DNA of 37,356 nucleotides from Chloroflexota bacterium (GCA_902812455.1 CADDZH010000047.1:1-37356), one strand, 5' to 3'; positions 13,400 to 22,161 are shown, numbered from the stretch's first letter. Numbers and translations are program-made. Notes: generated by a model not told the origin, from the sequence alone.

Positions 13400-14080
13400 T
13401 CATGACGCCTCTGATCTCACATAGCCGCGTTGCCTGGCATATTCCCATAATGATCGCTGCAACTGGCGGCGCGCCCGCGAAATGCGGCTCATGACCGTCC
13501 CGATGGGAATATCCAGCGCCTCGGCAATCTCCTTATAGGAAAGCCCCTCGATGTCCGCCAGGATGATCGGCATGCGGAAGTTCGGCGGCAGGTCATTTAA
13601 TGCCTTGTACACATCCTCATCCAGGTATTTGCTCAATACCTCTTCTTCAGCGTCCTGTGTGACCTCGTGGCCGCTCAAGTCTCTAATCCGGTTATACAGG
13701 TAAAAATCTTCTCCTTCAGGAAGCGTCGCCGGCGTAGGATGTGTCGCCTGCCTGCGATAGCGGTTAATTGCTGAGGTGTTCAAAATGCGAAAGAGCCAGG
13801 CACGCAGGTTCGTACCGGGATGGTAGGTATTAGCAAAACGAAACGCTTTGAGCAGTGTTTCCTGGACTAAATCTTCGGCCTCCTGCGGGCTGTTTGTCAT
13901 ACGGCGGGCAGTACGGTAGAGGCTATCCAAATTGGCAAGTACTCCCGCCTCAAAATCTTCATTGACTGTAGGTGTCTGAGTATCACTCCTCGTCGCCTGC
14001 TCTGAATCCGCCGCCTGTTCTACTTCTGGTTCCGGCTGTGGTATTTCCTGTTCCGGCTCTGGTATTGGGTGTTCCGACAT
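13400..14080 (-). CDS. ECF-type RNA polymerase sigma factor
   Basis: 226 aa. After an acidic Pro/Glu-rich N-terminal extension of about 40 residues comes sigma region 2 (LYRTARRMTNSPQEAEDLVQ, then LRAWLFRILNTSAINRYRR). Region 4 has LPPNFRMPIILADIEGLSYK and a helix-turn-helix (EIAEALDIPIGTVMSRISRA). This is an ECF factor of the SigR/RpoE type, which directs stress regulons and is usually held by an anti-sigma protein. The divergent gene at 14212 encodes a zinc-type anti-sigma factor. RBS GAGGAG before ATG 14080; a possible -10 (TATACT) lies at 14120-14115. Confidence 0.92.
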   Translation of the reverse strand: MSEHPIPEPEQEIPQPEPEVEQAADSEQATRSDTQTPTVNEDFEAGVLANLDSLYRTARRMTNSPQEAEDLVQETLLKAFRFANTYHPGTNLRAWLFRILNTSAINRYRRQATHPTPATLPEGEDFYLYNRIRDLSGHEVTQDAEEEVLSKYLDEDVYKALNDLPPNFRMPIILADIEGLSYKEIAEALDIPIGTVMSRISRARRQLQRSLWEYARQRGYVRSEAS

Positions 14081-14133
14081 TCAACGCTCCTCAAAGTATT
14101 GCCTATACCCTTGCAGTATATCTCACTGGCACC

Positions 14134-14161
14134 GGGAATGAAAGCCCCCTCTCATTATGTT
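14134..14161 (+). promoter_or_regulatory. Possible ECF-type promoter of the anti-sigma gene
   Basis: GGGAAT (14134-14139), 19 nt, GTT (14159-14161). SigR-type promoters have GGAAT and GTT about 18 nt apart, so this is one base long. Its position, about 50 nt before the anti-sigma ATG, suits autoregulation. Confidence 0.35.
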
Positions 14162-14211
14162 ACAATAATCAGAAGTAATGACGGACGAGCGAGCGTAGGA
14201 GGATACAAACA

Positions 14212-14505
14212 ATGAACTGTCTTGAGGCTGTTGCTCGTCTTCATCTCTACCTTGACCGGGAACTCAGTGTTGAGGAAGTTGCTATTGTGCAGCAACACCT
14301 GGCGGCCTGCCGGAGCTGTGAGTGCCGCTTTCATGTAGATATGCGTATCAAGCGACTTATTCACGAACGATGCACGATTGAGCGGGCTCCGGAGCACCTG
14401 CGCCAGGCAGTCTATCGCCTGGCTCGCCAACCGCTAGGTGAACCGGTTGAGCTTGATCCCGAATTGGAGATGGAGATCAGAGCGGATGTCGAAGGCCGGG
14501 ATTAG
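14212..14505 (+). CDS. Zinc-binding anti-sigma factor (zf-HC2, RsrA-like)
   Basis: 97 aa, no membrane segment. The N-terminus has MNCLEAVARLHLYLDREL, the usual first helix of this family with Cys3 and a His. The ZAS signature HxxxCxxC appears as HLAACRSC (29-36). Such proteins bind their ECF sigma factor and release it when the zinc thiolates are oxidised. The partner is presumably the ECF factor encoded divergently at 13400-14080; sigma and anti-sigma genes are more often in one operon, so the divergent layout is unusual. RBS AGGAGGA 8 nt before ATG 14212. It is convergent with the CcdA gene, overlapping by 4 nt. Confidence 0.85.
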   Translation: MNCLEAVARLHLYLDRELSVEEVAIVQQHLAACRSCECRFHVDMRIKRLIHERCTIERAPEHLRQAVYRLARQPLGEPVELDPELEMEIRADVEGRD

Positions 14506-15248
14506 ATGGTAATCCCAACATTAAAATACTGGTTGAGGAAGGGTAGCAGATTAAAGAAGATCAAGACCCCTGCTATCACCAGCACGATTCCTGCCCCGAT
14601 CTCTATCTTCCCCAGGTGAGGTTTGAGCCAGGTCAGTACCCTGCTCACCTGGCCAAGCCCAAGGCCCAGGAGCAAAAACGGCACTCCCAGGCCGAGCGAA
14701 TAGAACAGCAGTAGTAACACACCCTGCCTCAGTGTGGCTGCATTGGCAGCCAGGGCCAGAATAGGCCCTAGAATCAGCCCTACACAGGGGGTCCAGCCGA
14801 TAGCAAAGATCAGGCCGATCAGAAACGAGGCTGGATAGCTGGGGCGCGCGGGATGAAATTCAAAACGTTTTTGCCAGTAAAGAAAAGGTATTTTGAATAT
14901 TCCTGCCAGGTGCAATCCTATAATGACCAGGATAATGCCCCCAATCTCGCGCAGCAGGAACTGGTATGGGTGTAGCAGGCCCCCTAGCGAGCTGGCCGTC
15001 GCTCCCAACGCTATAAACGCGAGCGTGAAGCCAACCACAAACATTACCGCATGCAGGAGTGTAATCAGGCGCGCTGAGCGATCCCCCCTTTCATGTGCTG
15101 CCTCGTACACGCTATGTCCCACCATCTGCACTAAATAAATTGGCACCAGCGGCAGCACGCATGGCGAAAGAAAGGATACTAATCCTGCCAGAAAAGCGAT
15201 GCCAAGACCAACTTGCGACGATCCCATATGCATATGATAGCACAGCAT
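14502..15248 (-). CDS. CcdA/DsbD-family thiol-disulfide transmembrane protein
   Basis: CcdA proteins move electrons from cytoplasmic thioredoxin across the membrane to extracytoplasmic thiol proteins. Six hydrophobic helices are visible, and the two conserved Cys sit in FLSPCVLPLVPIY and GWTPCVGLILGP. The frame is open to 15392, but that extension reads through a family A repeat and the end of the neighbouring gene. I start at ATG 15248, giving 248 aa, close to family size; ATG 15233 and 15227 are alternatives. No strong RBS precedes any of them. No thioredoxin or cytochrome gene is nearby. The 3' end overlaps the anti-sigma gene by 4 nt. Confidence 0.85.
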   Translation of the reverse strand: MLCYHMHMGSSQVGLGIAFLAGLVSFLSPCVLPLVPIYLVQMVGHSVYEAAHERGDRSARLITLLHAVMFVVGFTLAFIALGATASSLGGLLHPYQFLLREIGGIILVIIGLHLAGIFKIPFLYWQKRFEFHPARPSYPASFLIGLIFAIGWTPCVGLILGPILALAANAATLRQGVLLLLFYSLGLGVPFLLLGLGLGQVSRVLTWLKPHLGKIEIGAGIVLVIAGVLIFFNLLPFLNQYFNVGITI

Positions 15249-15327
15249 AGGTATCTTGACCACGCAGATTATTTTTGGTTCTCCGTCCTTTGGGGTGATT
15301 GACGAGAAGTAGCCGATCAATCGGCAG

Positions 15328-15352
15328 TGGGCGCAATGAATTGCGCCCCTAC
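15328..15352 (-). repeat. Repeat family A, copy 3 (short form)
   Basis: Perfect 9-bp inverted repeat: GGGCGCAAT (15329-15337), GA, ATTGCGCCC (15340-15348), followed by CTAC. On the minus strand it starts GTAGGGGC like the other copies. Confidence 0.75.
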
Positions 15353-15376
15353 GGTTCACCCGGAAGGATGGAGACC

Positions 15377-17122
15377 TTATTTTTTTTGCCATTCCCGCAA
15401 TAAGGCTGTTGCCGCTTCTGCCAGTCGATGCTCCTCTCCCTTTGCTGGATATGCCCTCATCGCTAAATCTCTCAGGATACTGACAACAATTATGTCGTCA
15501 GGAGTTGCGATGCGTCCCAGTGAGTTCAGTGCCGTCTCTGCTACATATTCATCAAGATCAAGCAAAGCCTGAATGAGATCGGCAATGGCCCATCGTGCAC
15601 GCTCTCCCATTTGCCCAAGCGTATAAGCCGCGCATGCTCTCACCCCGCTGTCGCTATCACTGTGCAGCAGGGAGAGCAACTCGCTGTGGAATGTCTCGGG
15701 CTGGTGTTGCCCATCCAGCATGGTTAAAAGCTCTATAGCTCGTTGGCGCACCCACGCGCTTGCACTGCCCAGCAACTGAAACGCCGTCCCTTCGCGCCAG
15801 ATCTCATCGCTTATCTCCTGGTACGCTTTCTTCTGCCCGCGCGCCCGTGCTTGCCAGGCAATGTATGCCAGCGAATCAAGGGCAATAGCCTGTACCTCTT
15901 CCTCGGGCTGGCTCAGTACAGTGAGCAACCAGTACACAATCCTGCTACGCATAGAGGCACGCAATGCGCCACGAAGCAGCCGCAATGCTTCAATCGTCTC
16001 AAGGTAGCCAGCCTCGTGAGGCTTGAGCAGATTCGCGCTCAGCACCCCCATAGCGTAAGGGCCTCCCAGAGCAGCCAGCGTATAGCCTGCCTGGCGCCGC
16101 ACCTCTGGATCCTCTGACTTCAGTAAAGGAGCGATATGCGCCGGCAGTGTATCGATCAGCCAGCGCCTCGTTTTGCGTCGCGCCATCTCTTCCAGGGCCA
16201 TCATAGCTGCTATCTGGGCCTGCGGCTTGCCGCTATCCAGGATCGCACACAATGCCGGTAGGGTCGATGGCAGCGCCAGGCTGCTGAGCGCATGTGCAGC
16301 ATGTCCGCTAATCTCTTCATTCTGATCGTCTAATGTCTTCAACAGGCGCTGGATCAATGGCATTCGCTGCTGGGAAGAGAGTTGGACCGGCGGCTCGGCG
16401 GCCAGCACAAACACAGCCGCCTTGCGCGTTTCTTCCGGTCGAAAGGCATCCATCAACCTCATCACATCCTCTATTCCCTGGCTGTCATTGTTTCGCAAGA
16501 GCGCATATGCGACAGCCAATCGCACCGGTGTGGCTACATCCTCATGCTGGCAGTTGTGCAGGGCATCCAGCGTCTCTTGAGAGAGCGCAGTTTTGCCCGC
16601 AAGCTGAGCTAGTGTCATAGCTGCTGTGTATCTCACCGTATTCCATGATGCCGTCAGACTGGCGCGGAGAAAGGCTTCGTAATTGGCCAGAGGAAGGAGA
16701 CTCACGGCCTCAATTACACTTGTCCAGAGCACGGGGCCAACCGGTTGGGAAATGGCCGGGTGATGCAGGAGCGCATGCGGGAGTATCTCAATCTTTAGCT
16801 GTGCTTTCTTACTCAAGCGAAGCAAGAGGCGGCCACAGAGTTCATACTGTGGAGGCCACCAGGGCCAGGGAGGCGTAGTAATCTCAGGCTGGCTGTTCAG
16901 CGTGCTTAGCAGGAGTGGCAGCAATTGAGGCCCGTGATGAGTCAACTGGCGAGCAGCTCGTGCCCGCACATGATCCTCCGTTTCTGGGCCGAGCAAGAGT
17001 GCTAGCGCTGCAAAGACCTGCTCCTGGGCAGTTGCTGCCTGGTAAAAGCTGCCCGGCGCCTTATATCTGTCGTCTGGCACCTGTAAAGACAACGGTTCTG
17101 TATCCGTAAGTTCATCTGGCAT
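15377..17122 (-). CDS. HEAT-repeat protein
   Basis: 581 aa built from tandem two-helix HEAT/PBS-lyase-type repeats along nearly the whole length. Examples are DPEVRRQAGYTLAALGGPYA, DSGVRACAAYTLGQMGERAR and WNTVRYTAAMTLAQLAGKT. The N-terminal 30 residues are polar. No signal peptide, membrane segment or enzyme motif. HEAT solenoids bind proteins, so an adaptor role is likely, with no partner identifiable. It lies downstream of the Ser/Thr kinase gene on the same strand, 146 nt away, with two family A repeats between them. The terminal repeat (LREWQKK) ends 24 nt before the CcdA-side palindrome. Confidence 0.88.
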   Translation of the reverse strand: MPDELTDTEPLSLQVPDDRYKAPGSFYQAATAQEQVFAALALLLGPETEDHVRARAARQLTHHGPQLLPLLLSTLNSQPEITTPPWPWWPPQYELCGRLLLRLSKKAQLKIEILPHALLHHPAISQPVGPVLWTSVIEAVSLLPLANYEAFLRASLTASWNTVRYTAAMTLAQLAGKTALSQETLDALHNCQHEDVATPVRLAVAYALLRNNDSQGIEDVMRLMDAFRPEETRKAAVFVLAAEPPVQLSSQQRMPLIQRLLKTLDDQNEEISGHAAHALSSLALPSTLPALCAILDSGKPQAQIAAMMALEEMARRKTRRWLIDTLPAHIAPLLKSEDPEVRRQAGYTLAALGGPYAMGVLSANLLKPHEAGYLETIEALRLLRGALRASMRSRIVYWLLTVLSQPEEEVQAIALDSLAYIAWQARARGQKKAYQEISDEIWREGTAFQLLGSASAWVRQRAIELLTMLDGQHQPETFHSELLSLLHSDSDSGVRACAAYTLGQMGERARWAIADLIQALLDLDEYVAETALNSLGRIATPDDIIVVSILRDLAMRAYPAKGEEHRLAEAATALLREWQKK

Positions 17123-17186
17123 GGCGTTCTGCTTTCTCTCTAGAGAAGGTATTCTATTCTAGTTATACTCCTCCATGAGAAATTGG

Positions 17187-17261
17187 CGAGGGCGATGGCC
17201 AGCATCGCACCTACCCTCGATCCTGGCAAACAAGAGGGTAGGGGCAGAGCTTGTCTCTGCC
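17187..17261. repeat. Repeat family A, copies 4 and 5 as a head-to-head pair
   Basis: Copy 4 (17214-17187, minus): GTAGG start, stem GCGAT (17192-17196) with ATCGC (17204-17208). Copy 5 (17238-17261, plus): GTAGGGGC start, stem GGCAGAG (17243-17249), loop CTTGT, CTCTGCC (17255-17261). The two start sequences face away from a 23-nt centre, with CTACCCT on the left and AGGGTAG on the right. It lies between the kinase and HEAT genes. Confidence 0.7.
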
Positions 17262-17268
17262 GTAGTTA

Positions 17269-18495
17269 TTAGCTGGATGGTCTTGATGATCTGAAGAGCT
17301 TATTTCCCACCTGTTGCCAGAAGGATCGCTTTCGCCTTTTGCGCTTTGGGGCTGCTTTGCTCCTGCCCCCTTGTGGAGTTGCCTGCTCAAGGGGCCTGGT
17401 AGGCGCTTCTGTATCAATTTCCTCTTCTACCTTCAATGGTTGCTGGAGCGCAATGCCTGCCGGTTCAATAGAGGCCTGCACAGGTGAGGGAGATACCGGG
17501 GGATTCAGGTAGTCGCTTGTAAGAGTTCCGGCAGGAGGAGGTTGTGTCGCTTCCAGTTCCAGGTAGCGAGGGAGCTGCATTTGCGGGCGCTTGGGCGGCT
17601 GTATAAATGTGCGCTCACGTGGAGCGCGGGTAGAACCAGAGGAGCTGCCTGGGAAAAGTTGTGTAGAAGGCTTCAGGTTGAGCCTGCGCAGGTCTTGCGC
17701 CATGAGCATTGCTTCCTCATAACGCTCATTGCGATCGCGTGTCATGGCCATCAGTATAATGCGCTCCAATTCAGGCGCGAGGTCTGGATTATAGATGCTC
17801 GGAGGTTGAAGGGGCCCGCTAATGATGGCCTGGGTCAGTTCCGGCAAGGAACGACCAACAAAAGGACGGCGACCGGTTACCATCTCATAAAGAACAACGC
17901 CCAGCGCGTAAATATCGCTCCTATTATCCAGCGCCTGCCCCCATACCTGCTCAGGCGAGGCATAATAGAGGCTGCCAACCAGCGTCTTGGTCACAGTGAT
18001 TTTCTGGTGGCCTGTGGCGCGCGCCAGGCCAAAATCCATCACCTTGATCTTGCCCCAGCGATCCAGCATCAAATTCTCAGGCTTGATATCCCGGTGGATG
18101 ACGTGGCGCTCTTTATAGGCCGAATCCAGGGCATCGGCTATTTGTGCAGCGTATTCGGCCGCAAGGTGCTGTGGAATAGCCCCGTCAAAGTGAAGGAGAT
18201 TAGCGAGGGTTGGCCCTGGCACATATTCCATGACGAAGTAGAGGAGGCCATGCTGCTGCCCGGCATCAAAAATCTGTACAATGTTAGGATGGTTAAGTCC
18301 TGCAATGATCTGCGCTTCACGGATAAAACGAGCTACGTAGGAGGCATCCTGTGCTAATGCCCGTGAGAGCACCTTCACGGCCACCTCGCGCCCAAGAGCA
18401 ATTTGCTTGCCGCGATACACTATCCCCATAGAGCCTCGCCCAATCTCTTCTTCCAACTGGTATCCGCCCAGGCACCGGCCAGCCAGCTCGTTCAT
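17269..18495 (-). CDS. Ser/Thr protein kinase (PknB-like catalytic domain, no membrane anchor)
   Basis: 408 aa. Kinase domain about 11-270: glycine loop GRGSMGIVYRG (19-29), ATP-binding Lys41 in VAVKVL, catalytic HRDIKPEN (134-141), DFG (154-156), activation-segment SPEQVWGQALDNRSDIYALG. All catalytic residues are present. The rest is a Pro/Ser/Thr-rich linker and a very basic tail (KAAPKRKRRKRSFW). No transmembrane helix or PASTA domain is seen, unlike canonical PknB, so it is probably soluble or tethered by its basic tail. GAGG precedes ATG 18495, and ATTATA at 18570-18575 gives a TATAAT box on the minus strand. A PP2C phosphatase at 29751 could be an opposing enzyme, but the genes are 11 kb apart. 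Confidence 0.93.
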   Translation of the reverse strand: MNELAGRCLGGYQLEEEIGRGSMGIVYRGKQIALGREVAVKVLSRALAQDASYVARFIREAQIIAGLNHPNIVQIFDAGQQHGLLYFVMEYVPGPTLANLLHFDGAIPQHLAAEYAAQIADALDSAYKERHVIHRDIKPENLMLDRWGKIKVMDFGLARATGHQKITVTKTLVGSLYYASPEQVWGQALDNRSDIYALGVVLYEMVTGRRPFVGRSLPELTQAIISGPLQPPSIYNPDLAPELERIILMAMTRDRNERYEEAMLMAQDLRRLNLKPSTQLFPGSSSGSTRAPRERTFIQPPKRPQMQLPRYLELEATQPPPAGTLTSDYLNPPVSPSPVQASIEPAGIALQQPLKVEEEIDTEAPTRPLEQATPQGGRSKAAPKRKRRKRSFWQQVGNKLFRSSRPSS

Positions 18496-18632
18496 AAATA
18501 TAGACCTCGTGACACAGCAGCATCAAGACAATGACACATGCAAGGAAAATAAGCTCACCTGTACTCCCTATTATAATAGAACGTGAGCGAAGTTCATATA
18601 TGGGGGACGTTTACATAAGTACTTTCAGGTGA

Positions 18633-18671
18633 GAAAAAAGAGGTATCAGGGGCAGAGGCATTGCCCCTGAT
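18633..18671 (-). terminator. Intrinsic terminator of the sigma-70 gene
   Basis: Perfect 10-bp stem ATCAGGGGCA (18645-18654) with TGCCCCTGAT (18662-18671), 7-nt loop. On the minus strand it is followed by ACCTCTTTTTTCTC. It begins 2 nt after the sigma-gene stop. Confidence 0.85.
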
Positions 18672-18672
18672 G

Positions 18673-19590
18673 CTAAACCAAATAATCTTTCAAAAAGCGG
18701 GTCGCCTGCGGGTGGCGCAACTTGCGAATAGCGCGCTCTTCGATCTGGCGTACTCGCTCGCGCGTCACTTTTAACTTCTTACCCACCTCTTCCAGCGTAT
18801 GATCGTGGTCGTCTACCAATCCGAAGCGCAGTTCGATCACTTGCCTCTCGCGAAGCGTCAACTGCCCGAGTATTTTCTTTATCTCCTCGCGCAACATTTC
18901 GCGGTCGGTAGCTTCCAGGGGTCCCTGCCCATGCACATCTTCAATAATATCGCCGAGCGTATTTTCTTCCTCTTCAGAAAGAGGAGCGTCCAGCGAGAAC
19001 ACTTTTTCCGCAAAGATCAACAACTCACTCACCCGTTCCGCTGTCATCCCTAAGCGCTCACCGATCATTTCCGGTGTCGGTTCTCGCCCTAGCTCCTGGT
19101 AGAGCTGGCGCATCATGCGCTTCACCCGCATGACTTCTTCCATGATATACACCGGCAGCCGTACAACGCGGGTGCCTTCTAAGATCGCTCGCGTAATAGC
19201 CTGCTTGATCCACCATGTCGCATAGGTGGAGAAGCGGAAGCCCTTCCTATAGTCAAACTTGGTCACCGCACGAATAAGCCCGATGTTTCCTTCGCCGATC
19301 AGGTCTTCCAGGGTAAGCCCCTGTCCAACGTACTTTTTCGCAATGCTCACTACCAGGCGCAGATTCGCCTCGATCAACTGGTTACGGGCTTCTTTGTCCC
19401 CTTGCTCTGCTTTCTCTGCAAGATAGACCTCACGGCTGGGAGTCAACAGGGGAATGCGCGAGATTTCTCGCAGGTAGAGGCGTAGACTATCGCTCTGTGT
19501 GAGCGTATTGAGGTCTGTATCCTGGATAGCTTCCCGTTCCGGTTCAACCGGCCTCTCTCCGTCAGCGTCAAACATCACATTGTGTTCCAA
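18673..19590 (-). CDS. RNA polymerase sigma-70 factor, primary or primary-like (group 1/2)
   Basis: 305 aa. Region 1.2 ([16 protein letters not shown]), region 2 ([51 protein letters not shown]), region 3, and region 4 ending in a helix-turn-helix ([20 protein letters not shown]). The -10-recognition residues of region 2.4 and the RQIE block match housekeeping-type factors. The N-terminal region 1.1 is short and acidic, so this may be an alternative group 2 sigma rather than the single housekeeping one; a whole-genome view is needed to tell. Promoter at 19645-19672 and terminator at 18633-18671 indicate a monocistronic unit. Confidence 0.9.
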   Translation of the reverse strand: MEHNVMFDADGERPVEPEREAIQDTDLNTLTQSDSLRLYLREISRIPLLTPSREVYLAEKAEQGDKEARNQLIEANLRLVVSIAKKYVGQGLTLEDLIGEGNIGLIRAVTKFDYRKGFRFSTYATWWIKQAITRAILEGTRVVRLPVYIMEEVMRVKRMMRQLYQELGREPTPEMIGERLGMTAERVSELLIFAEKVFSLDAPLSEEEENTLGDIIEDVHGQGPLEATDREMLREEIKKILGQLTLRERQVIELRFGLVDDHDHTLEEVGKKLKVTRERVRQIEERAIRKLRHPQATRFLKDYLV

Positions 19591-19644
19591 GTACTTGCTC
19601 TCTCTTCCATCAGCATGGACGGTCAGATTGGTTCAGTATGCCTC

Positions 19645-19672
19645 ATTGTATCATACAAATAGCTTATTGCAA
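19645..19672 (-). promoter_or_regulatory. Promoter of the sigma-70 gene
   Basis: Minus strand: TTGCAA (19672-19667), 16-nt spacer ending in TGA, TACAAT (19650-19645). The leader would be about 48 nt. Confidence 0.65.
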
Positions 19673-19838
19673 GCCGCTTTTCCCCTGATTTGCAAGAGAG
19701 CACCCGCATTCGTTTAGCTCTCATCTACCTTTGGGGCAAAACTCTTCCTATTCGATCTTTTCGGCCAGACTACCACAGAAATGAAGGCCGGCGCAAGCGT
19801 CACCCAAGACCTTGCAGCCAGGTATGGCCTTGTTGGTA

Positions 19839-19847
19839 TGTTATAAT
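19839..19847 (+). promoter_or_regulatory. Extended -10 promoter of the toxin-antitoxin pair
   Basis: TGTTATAAT, i.e. TGN plus a perfect TATAAT. No clear -35 at 17 nt. The start would fall near 19854, 38 nt before the antitoxin ATG. Confidence 0.6.
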
Positions 19848-19891
19848 ATTGGGCAAGACAAAGCAAAACAAAGCAGAGAGGAGCGAGCGCA

Positions 19892-20128
19892 ATGGAAGAG
19901 CCAATGATTGTTTCAGACCCCAATGTGATGGTTGGTAAACCCGTAATCAGAGGAACACGCATCACGGTTGAGCATATTCTACAAGAGGTTGCTAATGGCC
20001 TGAGCATTGATGAAATCCTGCAAGAATACCCGCACCTCACTCGTGAGGGTGTACAGGCTGCACTCAAGTTTGCCATAGATTCTGTGGACATAGCACAAGC
20101 TTATCCTCTTAATAGGGCATCAGCATGA
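19892..20128 (+). CDS. DUF433 antitoxin-like protein (VapB-type)
   Basis: 78 aa. The family signature is clear: VSDPNVMVGKPVIRGTRITV, then a small helix-turn-helix part (EHILQEVANGLSIDEILQEY, AALKFA). DUF433 proteins are DNA-binding antitoxins paired with PIN-like toxins. RBS AGAGGAG 8 nt before ATG 19892. The toxin gene starts inside its stop codon (ATGA overlap), so the two are translationally coupled and probably autoregulated from the promoter at 19839. Confidence 0.88.
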   Translation: MEEPMIVSDPNVMVGKPVIRGTRITVEHILQEVANGLSIDEILQEYPHLTREGVQAALKFAIDSVDIAQAYPLNRASA

Positions 20129-20478
20129 AAATTCTTGCTGATGAGAATATGGCCTATTCTATCGTTGAACGTCTTCAGCGTGATGGGCATCAAGTGATAC
20201 ATGTGGCGAATATAGCGTCGGGAAGTGCTGATCCTGAGGTGTTACAGATAGCGAAACAACACAATGCTCTGCTTATAACAGAGGATAAGGATTTCGGAGA
20301 GTTAGTCATCCATCGCTTCATTCAAGAAACTGGAGTGATTCTGGTTCGCTTAAAGGGCTTCCGTCCGGTTGAGAGAGCTGAGATCATCGCTCAAGTTATT
20401 GATGAGCATGGTGAAAAACTTTTGCGTGCCTTTACTGTCATCAGCCCAGGATTGGTTCGTATTCGCCTCTATACTTGA
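20125..20478 (+). CDS. DUF5615 PIN-like toxin
   Basis: 117 aa. Matches the DUF5615 (Mut7-C/PIN-like) fold: KILADENMAYSIVERLQRDG at the start with the conserved Asp-Glu, and LLITEDKDFGELVIH with the second acidic cluster. Such proteins are predicted metal-dependent RNases. It is coupled to the DUF433 gene by a 4-nt overlap. All visible acidic positions are kept, so nothing suggests inactivation. Confidence 0.87.
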   Translation: MKILADENMAYSIVERLQRDGHQVIHVANIASGSADPEVLQIAKQHNALLITEDKDFGELVIHRFIQETGVILVRLKGFRPVERAEIIAQVIDEHGEKLLRAFTVISPGLVRIRLYT

Positions 20479-20529
20479 AACTGTTAGCCGAACCAATTAT
20501 TAGTGCTCTGAACGGAATAAAACGTAACA

Positions 20530-20596
20530 GCAAGCCCTGCCACTACCAACGCATGTACCGGCCTGCACAGCCGTATATGGTAGTGGCAAAGCTTGC
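20530..20596. terminator. Large bipartite hairpin between convergent genes
   Basis: GCCACTACCA (20539-20548) pairs perfectly with TGGTAGTGGC (20578-20587) around a 29-nt loop. GCAAG (20530-20534) and CTTGC (20592-20596) form an outer stem. There is no T-run, so its role as a terminator for either gene is uncertain. Confidence 0.4.
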
Positions 20597-20649
20597 CCTT
20601 GCTATAGTCCTAATTTCCTGTTATTGCCTCAAACCCCTGCCATAGCCTC

Positions 20650-22161
20650 CTAGATTCCCGGCCCGGAGGTCTGGGTAGCCACGCTCGTGTGATTACAGCT
20701 TATGCTATTAGATGCCGAAGGTGTACATCCAGACTGCGGCGGATCGTTTACATCGTTGGTGTACTGATCATCGCTGTAAACAATCGAGGCCAGACCTGTC
20801 AGCGGGTTTGCTGCTACGCCGAAATCATCGTACAGGTCGCGATTCCCGGTACACGAAACCCCACTCTCGCAAACTCCACCATAGTGGACAATCGGAGACG
20901 CCTGCACTTGCGTAAATTTGCTGCCTACTTTTGTTGCATGCAGGTTCTGTGCGAAGTACACGTACCAGGCGGCGCTGCTCGGATAGTTATCGGGCGGGTT
21001 TACACCATCATAATACGTCGTACCATAATAGACGATATCAATATGACCCGCGTTGTTGGCAGCGCTCCAGGGGTAGATCGCTGTGGCTGCCCCCGACTTC
21101 ATCGCTACTCCTGTGTTCACCTGGGTTATAGGCGACCACGTGACACCGTGATTGGTCGAGAAGCTATAGTACACGTTGTGGTTGTCACTGAACACGGAGT
21201 AGACATTGCCCGCCTTGTCGATGCTGACGTTCGTGAAATTGTGGTTGTAGCTGACCTGATTGTTGGGGCCGTTGTACACCATGTAGTCGGTGAAGGTCTT
21301 GCCGCCGTCAGTGGAAACTGCCATCCACACAGTGTGGTAGGCGCAGGTACCCGCCTCCCCGCAGGTTATCTCGCTGGCATCGTGAATACCATCGAAGGTC
21401 TGGTAGATGTAGTGGTTGCTGGGGTCAATCATCAGATTCCCGATCTGATTATTGTTAATGAGAAAGAGGTGGTTGGCGTCAATGGCATCGCCCAACTGGG
21501 TGAACGTTGTCCCAGCATTAAAGCTACAGTTGACATCGATGTTGAAGGTTGCGACATCATGATAGGAGATGCAGACCTTTGATGCTCCATCGGCAGCGAT
21601 CCAGGGGCGATCATCGCCGGCAATTGTGGCGCCGACTGGATTCAGTGCCCAGGTCTTGCCTCCATCCGTGCTCGTGCTGACATCGACATTAACCAGGCTG
21701 AGGCTGGCAACGTAAACGTTATAGTTGCCCTGAGCGTTCTTGGCCGGAGCTGTTGCGAGATCGGTGTCACCTCCGCCCGGCGCGAACCCGGTATTATTGG
21801 CTGCAGAGCCAGCATCTGGCGAGACGAGCGTAACATAATGAAGCCCTCCGTCGCCCGATCTCCAGGCATCGGTGCCTGCTCCCAGGCCGTGTTCGGAGGA
21901 GGCATAGAAGTTTCCAGCCGGATCGGACCGGATCGCCGGCTCAGCCGCATAGTTACTACAAGCCTGGTTCTCGGTCGATTGTGGACACACTGTTCCTGGT
22001 GCCCCCGGGGGGTTAAAGTCGCCAAGCTCAAAATTCTTGAAGGAGTAGCCAGGGCTTGCTGGACTCGCACCCACATGGGATGCTGAGAAGAGCAAAAGGG
22101 AACTAATTACCAGCAGCGAGATTACCAGCCCTTGCAAGGGCCGTCGAAATACGATTCCCAC
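20650..22161 (-). CDS. Secreted BNR/sialidase-fold beta-propeller protein
   Basis: 503 aa. Signal peptide (basic start, LVISLLVISSLLLFSASHVG core, cleavage near 31-35). The body carries at least four Asp-box motifs, SxDxGxTW/F: GDGGLHY, STDGGKTWAL, STDGGKTFTDY and TNHGVTWSPI. Spacing suggests a six-bladed propeller of the sialidase superfamily. Asp boxes are structural, and I cannot identify a sialidase catalytic Arg triad, so the substrate is open. Several Cys, probably as disulfides. GTG 22161 is the start, with AAGGAGGT 6 nt upstream. It is divergent from the M50 protease gene. Confidence 0.8.
   Translation of the reverse strand: MGIVFRRPLQGLVISLLVISSLLLFSASHVGASPASPGYSFKNFELGDFNPPGAPGTVCPQSTENQACSNYAAEPAIRSDPAGNFYASSEHGLGAGTDAWRSGDGGLHYVTLVSPDAGSAANNTGFAPGGGDTDLATAPAKNAQGNYNVYVASLSLVNVDVSTSTDGGKTWALNPVGATIAGDDRPWIAADGASKVCISYHDVATFNIDVNCSFNAGTTFTQLGDAIDANHLFLINNNQIGNLMIDPSNHYIYQTFDGIHDASEITCGEAGTCAYHTVWMAVSTDGGKTFTDYMVYNGPNNQVSYNHNFTNVSIDKAGNVYSVFSDNHNVYYSFSTNHGVTWSPITQVNTGVAMKSGAATAIYPWSAANNAGHIDIVYYGTTYYDGVNPPDNYPSSAAWYVYFAQNLHATKVGSKFTQVQASPIVHYGGVCESGVSCTGNRDLYDDFGVAANPLTGLASIVYSDDQYTNDVNDPPQSGCTPSASNSISCNHTSVATQTSGPGI

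Noticed and set aside
15249..15392. N-terminal extension of the CcdA frame
   Set aside because: It includes a family A palindrome and overlaps the end of the HEAT-repeat gene; family members start near ATG 15248.
17542..18357. 271-aa plus-strand frame opposite the Ser/Thr kinase gene
   Set aside because: Antisense shadow; the kinase on the other strand has all catalytic motifs.
20689..21582. 297-aa plus-strand frame opposite the secreted propeller gene
   Set aside because: Antisense shadow with no domain; the minus-strand gene has a signal peptide and Asp boxes.
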